The notes beneath the pieces were generated by a model. It saw nothing but the letters and a program-made list of their open reading frames with translations, had not been told where the DNA came from and searched no databases. A stretch of DNA of 64,000 nt. Origin: Alligator mississippiensis (Eukaryota > Chordata > Crocodylia > Alligatoridae). Of the stretch, positions 23,170-34,689 are shown in pieces (the stretch's first letter is position 1; every line of letters begins with the position of its first letter). The DNA lies in the NCBI RefSeq assembly GCF_030867095.1, contig NC_081826.1, forward strand, positions 250,646,251-250,710,250. The letters run 5' to 3'. A program made the translations under genes and the position numbers.

Positions 23170-24127
23170 TTAATAGTTTCATAGTTTCTAGGGTCAGAAG
23201 GGACCTGAAAAGATCATCAAGTCCAACCCGCTGCCCTGGGCAGGAACGTGTGCTGGGATCATAATACCCCAGCCAGATATCTATCCAACCTCCTCTTGAA
23301 GACCCCCAAGGTAGGGGAGAGTACCACCTCCCTTGGGAGCCCATTCCAGAGCCTGGCAGCCCTAACCATAAAGTAATGCCTCCTGATATTAAGCCTGAAC
23401 CTGCTCTCAATCAATTTGTGGCCATTATTCCTTGTTATCCCACGTGATGCCTGGGGGAACAGAGCCTCACCTATTTTCTGCTGGTCCCTCCTGGTGAGTT
23501 TATAGACAGCCACCAGATCCCCTCTCAGTCTTCTCTTGTGGAGGCTGAATAGATTCAGGCCCTTTAGTCTATCTTCGTAAGGCCTGGCCTGCTGTCCCCT
23601 GACCATGCGATTGCCCTTCCTCTGGACCCTCTCAAGGTTAGACACATCCCTCTTGAAGTGCAGTGCCCAGAACTGGACTCAGTACTCCAACTGCAGCCTG
23701 ACCAGCACTGCAGAGGGGGAGGATCACCTCCCTAGACCTGCTTGTGATACATCTGTAGATGCATGACAAGGTGCGGTTAGCCTTACTGACCGCTTCCTCG
23801 CATTGGCAGCTCATGTTCATCCTGCAATCAACAATGACTCCAAGATTCCTTTCAGCCACTGCGTTGATGAGAAGGGTGTTTCCCAGCCTACAGGTGTGTT
23901 GCAGGTTCCTTTTCCCTAGATGCAGCACCTTGCACTTGTCCGCGTTGAATCCCATTCTATTTTTATCCAACCACCTCTGTAACCAGTCTAGATGTAGCTG
24001 GATTCTGTCCCTCCCCTCCAGTGTGCCCACTTCTCCCCACATCTTTGTGTCATCAGCAAATTTGGACAGCCACCTCCATGTTCACCTCCAAGTCGCTGAT
24101 GAAGAAGTTGAACAGCACAGGCCTGAG
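23170..24127 (-). mobile_element. CR1 LINE, second subfamily (minus copy 2)
   Basis: Encodes the end of the RT and the C-terminal region in two frames (24042-23638, then 23645-23259), joined by one frameshift near 23640. Motifs include MWGEVGTLEGRDRIQ, MGFNADKCKVLHLGKRN, LGVIVDCRMNMSCQCEEA, then NLERVQRKGNRMVRGQQARP and WNGLPREVVLSPTLG. Its 3' UTR differs from copy 1 (ttctagggtcagaagggacc), marking a different CR1 subfamily. Confidence 0.9.
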
Positions 24128-24394
24128 ACAAAAAGACTTATATTGCTGTCAAAATGATAATATTCAAAGGTTTCCTGGAATCTTCAAGAATAAAAAAAAG
24201 ATTTGCTGGAAGTTCTCTAAATATTTTATGCATTCATCATTTTTTCAGAAAGTTGACAAAAATATCAGCAGTGACAGAGACAAAAAGACATAATTCTAAT
24301 AGGCAGTTAGAAGAACATTTCTGGGAACAATGCTTTTTTGTACATGTGCGTAAATTACCCAATATATTCTTCATTGTTTAAAATTTTCAGCAGT

Positions 24395-24484
24395 TATAGA
24401 AGGGTTGGGCTTATTTAAAATCTCCCCCAACTATACGGTTGGTCCAATAAAATATATCCCCCCAAAACCTTACTCAACAGTATT
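24395..24484 (+). repeat. decayed Penelope-like 3' tail
   Basis: ccccaactatacggttggtc followed by caataaaatatatcccccca parallels the PLE tail at 12065-12110 (ggttggtctaataaaagata). Only the tail remains. Confidence 0.5.
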
Positions 24485-24589
24485 TACGATTCCCCCTCCC
24501 CAGATACATTTAGAAAGCCCCTCAAGTATTACTTGGGTAGAACAAATAATTTGGGGTTCCCCCCAAATCCTGGGCAGGAACTAAATGAG

Positions 24590-25817
24590 AAAGCTCGCAC
24601 TTGTAGGGAGGCAGTTAGACAGACCAAAGCTACCATGGAGCTGAGGATGGCATCCCAAGTTAAGGATAACAAGAAATTGTTTTTTAGATATATAGGGAGT
24701 AAAAGGAAGGACCAGGGTGGAATAGGACCCCTACTATCCCACACCATACTGGTGAACAAGTTAAGAGGCTGTGACTTGGAAGACTACACAGTCTGGTGGG
24801 TGGTGAATTGGCTAGAGGGTCATACCCAGAGAGTCGTAGTGGATGGGTCGGTATCGACCTGGAAGGGTGTGGGCAGTGGAGTCCCGCAGGGCTTGGTCCT
24901 AGGACCGATACTCTTCAATGTCTTCATCAGTGACTTGGACGAGGGAGTGAAGTGTACTCTGTCCAAGTTTGCGGATGACACAAAAATGTGGGGAGAAGTA
25001 GACACGCCGGAGGGCAGGGAGCAACTACAAGCAGACATGGACAGGTTGGACAAATGGGCAGAAAACAACAGAATGCAATTCAACAAGGAGAAATGCAAAG
25101 TGCTGCACCTAGGGAGGAAAAATGTCCAGCATACCAACTGCCTAGGAAATGACCTGCTTGGTGGAACGGAAGTGGAAAGGGATCTTGGAGTCCTAGTGGA
25201 CTCCAAAATGGACATGAGTCATCAGTGTGACGAAGCCATCAGAAAAGCTAATGGCACTTTATCGTGCATCAGCAGATGCATGATGAACAGATCCAAGGAG
25301 GTGATACTTCCCCTCTATCGGGCGCTGGTCAGACCGCAGTTGGAATACTGCGTTCAGTTTTGGGTGCCACACTTCAAGAGAGATGTGGATAACCTGGAGA
25401 GGGTCCAGAGAAGGGCCACTCATATGGTTAAGGGCTTGCAGGCCAAGCCCTATGAGGAGAGACTGGGGCACCTGGACCTCTTCAGCCTCCGCAGGAGAAG
25501 GTTGAGAGGCGACCTTGTGGCTGCCTATAAATTCATCATGGGGGCACAGAAGGGAATTGGTGAGGTTTTATTCACCAAGGCACCCCCAGGAGTTACAAGA
25601 AATAATGGCCACAAGCTAGCAGAGAGCAGATTTAGACTAGACATTAGGAAGAACTTCTTCACAGTTAGAGTGGCCAAGGTCTGGAATGGGCTCCCAAGGG
25701 AGGTGGTGCTCTCCCCTACCCTGGGGGTCTTCAAGAGGAGGTTAGATAGGCATCTAGCTGGGGTCATCTAGACCCAGCACTCTTTCCTGCCTATGCAGGG
25801 GGGCGGACTCGATGATG
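24590..25817 (+). mobile_element. CR1 LINE with internal RT deletion
   Basis: Shows a long open frame (part of 24533-25771, 412 codons), but it is a deletion product. Compared with the copy at 25818-28577, about 600 bases of RT are missing at 24735-24745, where GGIGPLL joins directly to HTILVNKL. The rest includes GVPQGLVLGPILFNVFISDL, FADDTK (RT catalytic FADD box), MQFNKEKCKVLHLGRK, RVQRRATHMVKGLQAKPYEE and the CR1 C-terminus. The 3' UTR stops at gatgat (25817) without its final repeats, abutting another CR1. Confidence 0.88.
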
Positions 25818-28577
25818 GACTAGCGCTCCTGCTTGCAAAAAACACCTACGACTTAGTAAGGCTAACAAAAACCTGGTGGGATTCGTCCCACGACTGGGCG
25901 GTACATATTGAGGGTTATAGGCTGTACAGAAAGGACAGGGTGGGGAAGAAAGGGGGAGGGGTTGCGCTCTATGTCAATGAGCAATATACATCGACCCTCA
26001 TCAAGACGGAATCGAAAGATGAGAAAGTAGAAGGATTGTGTCTGCTACAGACCCCCACACCAAGGGGAAGAACTAGATTCGGGGCTCCTGAGGCAGCTCT
26101 CGGAGACCATAAAAGCTAAGGAGGCGGTAGTCATGGGGGACCTAAACTACCCAGACATCTGCTGGGGGACGCAGACAGCAAAGTCCCACCATTCACGCAG
26201 GTTCCTATCCTGTGTACAGGACCTCCACCTGACACAGGAGGTACACGGTCCCACTAGGGGGAATGCCTTACTGGATCTGGTATTGGCAACGGGGGCTGAT
26301 ATGGTAGGGGACCTACAGATCGGTGGTCACCTGGGGGACAGTGATCACCAAATAATAGAATTCACCACAAGACGTCGAGTGGGTAAGGTAACTAGTAGGG
26401 TGAAAGTGCTAGACTTTAGGAAAGCTGATTTCAATGAACTCAGGTGAATAGTCAAGGACGCACTGCAGAGTAGGAGTTTTGAAGAGATGGGAGCCCAGGA
26501 AGGGTGGTTGTGCCTTAAGGAAATGATCCTTCAGGCACAGAGGGAGACGATCACGATGTGAGGAAGAAGAGGGAAAGGGGCCAGGAGGGTTCCCTGGCTG
26601 ACCAGAGAAATCCAGGGCAGCCTACAGGCCAAAAGGGGGGCACATAAAAAGTGGAAACAATGAGAGATTACCAAAGAGGAGTATACATCCTCTGCTCGCG
26701 CTTGTAGGGAGGCAGTGAGACGGGCCAAAGCTACCATGGAGCTGAGGATGGCATCCCAAGTTAAGGATAACAAGAAATTGTTTTTTAGATATATAGGGAG
26801 TATAAGGAAGGCCCAGGGAGGAATAGGACCCCTGCTAAATGGGTAGAAGCAATTGGTGACGGACAGGGGGGACAAGGCTGAACTCCTCAATGAGTTCTTT
26901 GCCTCAGTGTTCCTAAGTGAGGGGCAAGACAAGTTTCTCACTGGGATTGTAGAGAGGCAGCAGCAGGGCGCCAGACTACCATGCGTAGACCCTCAGATGG
27001 TGCAGATTCACTTGGAGGATCTGGATGCCTTTAAGTCGGCAGGCCCGGATGAGCGCCATCCGAGGGTACTGAAGGCACTGGCCGACATCATTGTACAGCC
27101 ACTGGTGGGAATATTTGAAAGCTCGTGGTGCACGGGCCAAGTCCCGGAGGACTGGAAAAGGGCCAATGTGGTCCCCATTTTCAAGAAGGGGAGGAAGGAG
27201 GACCCGGGCAACTATAGGCCAGTCAGTCTCACCTCTATCCTTGGCAAAGTCTTTGAAAAAATTATCAAGGCTCACATTTGCGAGAGCCCAGCAGGAAAAA
27301 TTATGCTGAGGGGAAATCAGCACAGGTTCGTAGCAGGTAGATCATGCCTGACTAATCTAGTTTCTTTTTATGATCAAGTTATGAAACACCTCGACGCAGG
27401 AGTAGGGGTTGATGTCGTATAATTAGACTTCAGGAAGGCCTTTGATATGGTATCCCACCCCATACTGGTGAACAAGTTAAGAGGCTGTGACTTGGATGAC
27501 TACACAGTCCAGTGGGTGGTGAATTGGCTAGAAGGTCGCACCCAGAGAGTCGTGGTGGATGGGTCGGTTTCGACCTGGAAGGGTGTGGGCAGTGGGGTCC
27601 CGCAGGGCTCGGTCCTAGGACCGAGACTCTTTAATGTCTTCATCAGCGACTTCGACGAGGGAGTGAAGTGTACTCTGTCCAAGTTTGTGGATGACACAAA
27701 ACTGTGGGGACAAGTGAACGCGCCGGAGGGCAGGGAACAGCTGCAAGCAGACCTGGAAAGGTTGGACAAATGGGCAGAATACAACAGGATGCAGTTCAAC
27801 AAGGAGAAATGCAAAGTGCTGCACCTAGGGAGGAAAAGTGTCCAGCATACCTACTGCCTAGGAAATGACCTGCTGGGTGGCACGGAAGCGGAAAGGGATC
27901 TTGGAGTCCTAGTGGACTCCAAGATAAACATGAGTCTGCAGTGTGACGAAGCCATCAGAAAAGCTAATGGCACTTTATCGTGCATCAGCAGGTGCATGGC
28001 GAATAGATCCAAAGAGGTGATACTTCCCCTCTATTGGGCGTTGGTCAGACCGCAGTTGGAGTACTGCGTGCAATTCTGGGCACTGCACTTCAAGAGGGAT
28101 GCGGATAACCTGGAGAGGGTCCAGAGAAGGGCCACTCATATGGTTAAGGGCTTGCAGGCCAAGCCCTATGAGGAGAGACTAGAGAAGCTAGACCTTTTCA
28201 GCCTCCGTAAGAGAAGGTTGAGAGGCGACCTTGTGGCTGCCTATAAGTTCATCACGGGGACACAGAAGGGAATTGGTGAGGTTTTATTCACCAAGGCGCC
28301 CCCGGGGGTTACAAGAAATAATGGCCACAAGCTAGCAGAGAGCAGATTTAGACTGGACATTAGGAAGAACTTCTTCACAGTTCGAGTGGTCAAGGTCTGG
28401 AATGGGCTCCCAAGGGAGGTGGTGCTCTCCCCTACCCTGGGGGTCTTCAAAGGAGGTTGGATATGCATCTAGCTGGGGTCATCTAGACCCAGCACTCTTT
28501 CCTGCTTATGCAGGGGGTCGGACTCAATGATCTATTGAGGTCCCTTCCGACCCTAGAAGCTATGAATCTATGATCCA
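25818..28577 (+). mobile_element. CR1 LINE, nearly complete ORF2
   Basis: The longest CR1 here. It starts inside the apurinic endonuclease domain: LLAKNTYDLVRLTKTWWDSS, GYRLYRKDR, then GDLNYPDICWG and HLGDSDHQIIEF. RT follows (GPDERHPRVLKALADI, FKKGRKEDPGNYRPVSLTSI, LDFRKAFDMVSHPILVNKL, GVPQGSVLGPRLFNVFISD, FVDDTK). After the endonuclease start it keeps one main frame with stops at 26445, about 26660, 26845 and 27420, and a final frameshift in VFKGGWICI. The catalytic box is FVDD instead of FADD. The end (gaccctagaagctatgaatc) is complete. ORF1 and the endonuclease start are missing. Confidence 0.9.
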
Positions 28578-29471
28578 GTTTGCTTGGATTCTGTGACAGA
28601 ATAATTTATAAAAGGCAATATAACCGCATTGGTGGATTACTTCTTAACTGCCTTGTGGGTTTTTATTTCATATCTACTTTGAAATTAACAGGAATTAAAC
28701 ACTGCCTTTGTGATTTTCCTCTGTGCAGTGCTCTTGGAACTGAGCAATGTTTTCACTGCAGTTCCTCCTGCTGAATAGAGAGGTATCAATTTGCGTGTAA
28801 TGTATACACAAAAGCTAGAATACAAAGCAAAGGACATTTTACATTGATCTGGAGTTTTGGAGTCATGCCATTACCTGATTCTTTAAAAAAAAAAATGACT
28901 GAACATAGAACATCATATAAATTGTATTGATAATTATGAAAAAGAATCGATTAAAACACAAATGTTTTGCTATTGTAATGTGTGATTTTGGTATCTGAAT
29001 GCTATTGCCGAAGAAATGAGAGTGGTGAGAAAAAATACTGCTTAGCTACAAAATTAAAATCTTATTTTACTGAGTAAAAATGTAATTGTTATGGTTGATA
29101 CAGGTCTATGAAAGGATGAACCCATGTTTTTGGTATTAGTGTTCATTTATACTTGTATTATATTCCAGGAGTGTGCTTAAAAAGAAAATCGATTTTGTGT
29201 TGAAAGTTGAAACAAGAGATATAATTTCCAATTGGATGAACTGGAAGAAAGCTGCCCATTCTGGTTTCCACATGCCAATCAACACCACCACTGTGGGAAA
29301 GTTGATATGGGAAAAAGAAAGACCCTTATTTCAAAACACGTATGTGTTTAACTTATTGCTGCTTGCAGTGCCCACTCATTTTAATGAGACAAGGTAAAGC
29401 ACATATATGACTGCAGAATCAGGGCAAAGGGGATTTAAAAAACAAAAATACTTACTAGTACCTTTAAAAAA
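28578..29471. other. intronic sequence between CR1 and PLE copies
   Basis: AT-rich sequence with no feature I can support. Confidence 0.45.
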
Positions 29472-30014
29472 ATCTTCCCAGAGCCACCCATCCTAGCCTT
29501 CAGACAAGCACCGAACCTCGCCAACCTCATCACAAGAAGCAAACTTCCTCAGCCCCAGAACACACCAAAAGGATCCAGACCATGCCATGACAAGGAATGC
29601 AAAACCTGCCCCCACATCTCCACCACCCCCACTATTACTACACCCCACAACAGAGCCATCAGCATCCCTGCATCTTACAGCTGCACCTCCAGGAATGTAG
29701 TATACCTCATCCAATGCACCAAATGCCCTGATGGAAGATATGTAGGAGAGACCAGACAACAACTGCGCACCAGAATGAACGCACACCGGAAATCCATCAA
29801 AGACAGAAACACCCAATTACCGGTGGGGGCACATTTCTCACAGGAGGGCCACTCTCTCTCCAATCTCTCAGTCCTGATCCTCAAGGGAAATTTACACAAC
29901 ACTTCCCAGAGACGAGCCTATGAGCTCCATTTCATCAACCTCCTGGATACTAGAGATCAGGGACTAAACATAGACATTGGATTTTTGATACATTACAATC
30001 TGCCTGGCAACTGA
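29472..30014 (+). pseudogene. PLE GIY-YIG endonuclease fragment, frame intact
   Basis: One uninterrupted frame of 180 codons plus stop, without an obvious start ATG at its 5' end. It covers the Cys-rich linker (CHDKECKTCPH) and the GIY-YIG nuclease (NVVYLIQCTKC, RYVGETRQQLRTRMNAHRKS, then AYELHFINLLDT and HYNLPGN). The glutamate after YVG (E in YVGETRQQ) is D in the other copy. The catalytic Y, R and E pattern appears plausible, but without an RT the piece cannot move on its own. Confidence 0.85.
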
Positions 30015-30240
30015 CTCCCCAGCCCAGCCCAGCCCCGGGCTTCTTTACTTTTCATTCCATCCAGGAAGAGCATGCAGCAACTGCTGCAGCGTCCTTAGCC
30101 TGATGAAGGGTTTTTGAACCCGAAAGCTTGCTGAATAACTATTCTCCAACCATTTGGGTTGGTCTAATAAAAGATATCAAATTCACCCAAGGAACTTTGT
30201 CTGCTTATATCCTTAGACCAACACGGCTACAACCTAAACC
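29472..30240 (+). mobile_element. Penelope-like element, nuclease end only
   Basis: 5'-truncated PLE that begins at the codons IFPEPPILAFRQ and runs through the 3' tail to taaacccct near 30240. It matches 11391-12119 closely, but it continues past that copy's end into atccttagaccaacacggct, so it preserves more of the 3' terminus. Confidence 0.92.
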
Positions 30241-30451
30241 CCTACTAGTACCTAAAGCTCTTTGAGACGTATTGACCACATTCACATTTTGACTCATGGG
30301 CATCTCATACTCCAGAGCTCCTACTGGAGACTTTCTGGCCTTGCAGTACCTGTAGAAGGCTCTCCTGCCCTTCCTTTGCTTGCTCATTTAAGGGACCAAA
30401 GAGGTGTGTACCTCCTACTCCTCAATTCTCTCAACTAGAGTCCTATAAGGA

Positions 30452-31335
30452 ATGATGGCAGGATTCAAATGTCTATGTGGACCAAGCTGGGGGGAGTAGT
30501 AGATATGCTGGAGGGTAGGGCTAGGATTCAGAGTGATCTAGACAAATTGGAGGATTGGGCCAAAAAGGAATCTCAGGCTCAACAAGGACAAGTGCAGCAC
30601 TTAGGACAGAACAATCCCATTCACCAGTACAGACTAGGAGATGACTGGCTGGGCAGCAGCTGTGCAGAAAAGGACCGAGGGGTTATGGTGGTCAATAAGC
30701 TGAATATGAGCCAGCAGTGTGCCCTTGCTGTCAAGAAGGCTAACGGCATCCTGGTCTGCATTGGTAGGTGTGCTGTCAGGTCAAGGGAAGTGATTATTCC
30801 TCTCTATTCATCACTGGTGAGGCCACATCTGGAGTACTGTGTTCATTTTTGGGCCCCCCACTACAAAAAGGATATCGACAAATTGGAGAAGGTCCAGCAG
30901 AGGGCAACATAATGGTGAGGAGGCTAAGGGACATGACTTATGAGGAAAGACTGAAGGAACTTCTTATTTAGTCTAGAGAAGAGGAGACTGAGAGGGAACG
31001 TAATAGCAGTCTTCAACTACTTGAAGAGAGGTTCAAAAGAGGATGGAGTTAGACTATTCTTAGTGGTGGCAGATGAGAGAACAAGGAACAACAGTCTCAA
31101 GTTGCAGCAAGGAAAGTTTAAGTTAGATAGGAAGAATTTTCTCACTGGGAGAGTAGTAAAACACTGGAACAGGTTACTCAGAAAGGTGGTGGAAACTTCA
31201 TCCTTGGAGGTTTTCAAAACGCAGCTAGACAAAGTTTTGGCTGGGATGATCTAGTTAGGGATGGTCCTGCTTTGAGCAGGGGGTTGAACCAGATGACCTG
31301 CTGAGGTCCCTTTGAACCCTTTCTATGATTCTATA
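30452..31335 (+). mobile_element. older CR1 LINE 3' part
   Basis: A third CR1 type. 30469-30912 encodes the RT end (LGDDWLGSSCAEKDRGVMVV, VRPHLEYCVHFWAPHYKKDI, KLEKVQQRAT). After stops, 31021-31254 gives the C-terminus (VFNYLKRGSKEDGV, NNSLKLQQGKFKLDRKNFLT, LAGMI). The 3' UTR is cctgctttgagcagggggtt, ending ttctatgattctat. Confidence 0.85.
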
Positions 31336-32585
31336 TTTCAAAGAATATCCACCTACTGGCAAGTGACTTTATTTTAACATCTAGTTCTAATATGTGTCTC
31401 TGGTCAGGAGAAAACACACTTTGGGAAACCACTGGCAACTTAATCTGCTGCCCCAAATGAAATTTTGTGCTGACTTTGGACAGGAAATTTTGGCAAGCTT
31501 TTGACATCACCTCATATGGGAATAAATGGTAGAAAGAGAATCTGGGCTTGGATCTCCCTTACCCTTTTTGTTGATGTAATTAGTGTCAGAGAACAGAGCA
31601 CTGTACCATAAGTTTAAAAGGATGCTCTTATTAGCAATGTGAAAACTACATTCAGGTCCTGCTATACAACTGGATCCCTTACTTGGAGAAAAGCCCTAGG
31701 CAGGTCCATGAGTAATTTGAGAGCTTTTGGGTAAGAAAATAGCTGTCAACAATCAACTGATGGATGAAAGACTGAGAAAACTGCCAGGTGGAACTTAGCC
31801 GATTTAACAAAGAGAAGTATATTTGAGGTGTCTCAGTAATCTGACTCAATAATCCAGTTTCTCTGATACAGTAGACATGACCCTGATTGATATTCATCAC
31901 CTGGTACCAGGATAAAAAACAGATAAGTACATGAATCCTTTATCCTATCTCTGACCTGGGCTACAGAGAATTCTCCCTCTTCTGTGAGTTAAGAGGTCTG
32001 GAACAGGTTGTGGTAGTGTCCTGAATTCTCCTTACAAAGGGAATCAAAGCTCTGGCATGCAGCAGTTATTTAAGATGAGGAGGGCTGGAACTGTTTCACC
32101 CTTCAAATTGTGGAATTAAGAGATGTGAGGGAATGCATACAGCTGGTCCCTTGATCAAGATCAAGAATGCATTCAAATAGGAATTAGAATTAAGCTGTTC
32201 TTTACAGCAAAAGGAGGGGCATTTTTCATTGATCTCATCTGTAAATAGATCTGTCTGGATATCCCCATTCTGCTAATATGTCTTTGAGTGCTTGATATCC
32301 ACTTGCGATCTGCTGTAGTATTATGGAGTCCAGACAGGTGTACTGCAACCAACTGCATCCCTGAATAGGTAGAGAACTGGCACGAGCCACTAATGAAATG
32401 TATTGTTATGGTATCCATCATGATCTGAACAATATGCTTGAATGTAACAAAGGAAAGCCATACAGGTTCTCCATGTCACTTATTGGTGCAAAGTTTCACT
32501 TCATCCTATGACCAGATACTCTGAACTCAAAAGTTTTCTGAATTTGTTTCCCAACCCCTGTGTGAAGTACCTGACATTGTAATCA
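31336..32585. repeat. probable old, unclassified repeat
   Basis: No coding exon. The wording of the sequence (for example gtccagacaggtgtactgca and catcatgatctgaacaatatg) is related in style to 47960-49290 and 33300-34010. I take this as fragments of one old dispersed element that I cannot classify. Confidence 0.35.
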
Positions 32586-33085
32586 CACTAGGGGTGTCTA
32601 CACATGCATATTAATGTAATGTAATAAACTCCAGCTGTCATCATGCTGGAGTTTATTGTTTTTGGGTGCCGTGTTTATACATGTGCCCAGGACCACAGCA
32701 CACAGAGCCAGGATGGAGCAGCCCCAGCTGGCAGGGGGCTCAGGGAGTCAGTCTGCCAGCCTGGAGCTGCTCCAAACTGGCTCAACGTGCTGCAATGGGG
32801 CTGGCTGGGGCACAAGGGTGCTTCACTGTGGGGCTAGCCAGCAGGCAGCCCCCCACATTGAAGAACCCTTGTGTTCCAGCCAGCGCCATCAGTACCTACA
32901 CATGTGCTGCTGTGGAGTAAAAAACACCACAGTAGGATAGTACTTATATTTACAAGTACTACCCTGCTGCAGAGTGTATTAGTTTACTCCAACCTAATAG
33001 GCCTGCCCACGTAGATGCAGAGACACTTCCTGTGGAGGTAATTAGTCTACTCCAACAGTAAACGTCTTGTATAGACAGCCCACTG
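32586..33085. mobile_element. MITE with ggtgtctaca termini, about 500 bp
   Basis: Left end cactaggggtgtctacacat; the right end, read on the other strand, gives cagtgggctgtctatacaag. These are imperfect inverted repeats. A perfect 13-base hairpin (32623-32635 with 32645-32657, 9-base loop) sits just inside the left end. No convincing target duplication was found, so I do not assign the superfamily. Confidence 0.5.
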
Positions 33086-34230
33086 GGAAGGGAGCCAGCA
33101 TCATAGCAAGGCAGTGCCAGCACTGCTCTGGCACAGGGCACCTTCACCTGGGGGTGCCATATCAAATGGAAATAATTACACAGTAGCATGTAGGGGGGCA
33201 CTCTGCATGACCTGCACCAGGTCCCAAAATAGCTGGCTACAGCTGTGAAGGGAGCATTCAAACAGAACTCCCTTGCATACACTGCTCAGGTCCTTTCACT
33301 GCTCTGGTAAGGGAAGCAGTAGCTCTGGAACTGTGAATGGCATGTCTAACACATGACGTTTTTCTTTGCGGAGTAAATTGCACACAGCCAGGCCTAAAGC
33401 ATGTGAAGTCTGGCATGTGGTGAGACAATGGTGTGGGAAATCATGCAACTGAAAAGGGATAGGTATGTACTTCTCAGCATATCAGGCATCTCTCAATCAA
33501 AGGGACCCTTAAGGAATAAGGGACCCTCCTGCAATACAGGTAAGCTTCACTGAGTTCTTTGGTTTGTGCCAGAACTAGATTTGATGGTTGACAAGGCACT
33601 CTAGGGAACAGAATAAGCTCACTGTTTTCTAGAGACTTCTCAACACCTGATCAGCTAGGATGCTTCTTAATAACCAGTTACAGGTGAAGACAAACTGGAA
33701 TTCCTTACCTTTGAAGGTACGCCACCACTCCCAAGCAGAACTTGATGAAATATTAAAGACTGTGGAAAGCCAAAGGACAGGACCCTGTACTACTAGTACT
33801 CTTGAATTACAATGAATCTGAGGTACTTCCTGCACAAGTACCTTATAGTAATATGGAAGCAAGCATCCTGAATGTTCAGATATACAAACAGGTGCCTTGA
33901 TACACTGAGGGTATTACTGCCACCAGAGTGACCATCTTGAAATCAAGCTTGTGAAAGAACACAATAAGCTTCCTGAGGTCCAGGATTATTTTCTCTTTCA
34001 TTTATTCATTGGCAGCCATTGGACTTGGGAGACCCTGGAGACTGTGCCTTTGGTGGGTTACTGGGTAACACCACAGCTCCTTGAGTGGCTGAGGAGTCTA
34101 ATGTGTGACAAGCAGACCCTTCAGCAAGTCGCACATACAAACTCAGTTGAGCTTGTGCCAGCATGCTGAGTACCATCTTGTCTTGCCTGCCTCTGACGCC
34201 TCTTCTCTGTCTCATCATTGACCCTCTCTA
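33086..34230. repeat. old, unclassified repeat fragments
   Basis: Contains tgaggtccaggattattttc at 33975, which recurs at 34710. It is apparently part of the same dispersed family as 31336-32585. No gene seen. Confidence 0.35.
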
Positions 34231-34239
34231 TCTTGAAGT

Positions 34240-34680
34240 GACATAGGCCCTGCTTCACAGCAGTTTTCTACTCAGAGTGGTTTGAAGTGATTGATTCCCA
34301 GCGTTGGCCATCGATGGGCAGCTCATGAAGGTTTTTCTTGCAGACATCAACAAAACGGAGCTGGGGCCATCCAAGTTGATGTTTGGTAGTGGCCAGCTCA
34401 CCACACAGTATGTCCTTGGGGATTTGGCCGTCACTCATACGATTCATACGCCCTAACCAATGGAGGCATCTCTGTCTCAGAAGCACAGATATATTGATAC
34501 TGGGTATCTTGGTGAGTTCCAGAACAGCAAAGCTGGAGATTTTGTCACACCATGTTCTGCCCAGGATAAAGCAGAGACATCAAAGATGGAAATTGTTCAA
34601 TTTTCTTTCCTCCTTGGCATAAGGAGTCCACGTGTCACTGCCGTACAATAGAGAGCTGAGTACACAAGTGCTGTGGATAC
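34240..34680 (-). pseudogene. non-LTR retrotransposon RT C-terminal relic
   Basis: The minus-strand translation gives KLNNFHL, a stop, then LRQRCLHWLGRMNRMSDGQI, PKDILCGELATTK and QLRFVDVCKKNLHELPID. This is the typical C-terminal region of a LINE polymerase (R-x-L-x-W-L-G-H/R-x-x-R-M followed by GEL, then L-R-F-x-D-V-C-K). It differs clearly from the CR1 C-terminus, so a different clade is represented; I cannot say which. One internal stop lies near 34590. Confidence 0.75.
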
Positions 34681-34689
34681 ACATCTTTG

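Noticed and set aside
24533..25771. 412-codon ORF as a host gene
   Set aside because: It is CR1 ORF2 with an in-frame internal deletion.
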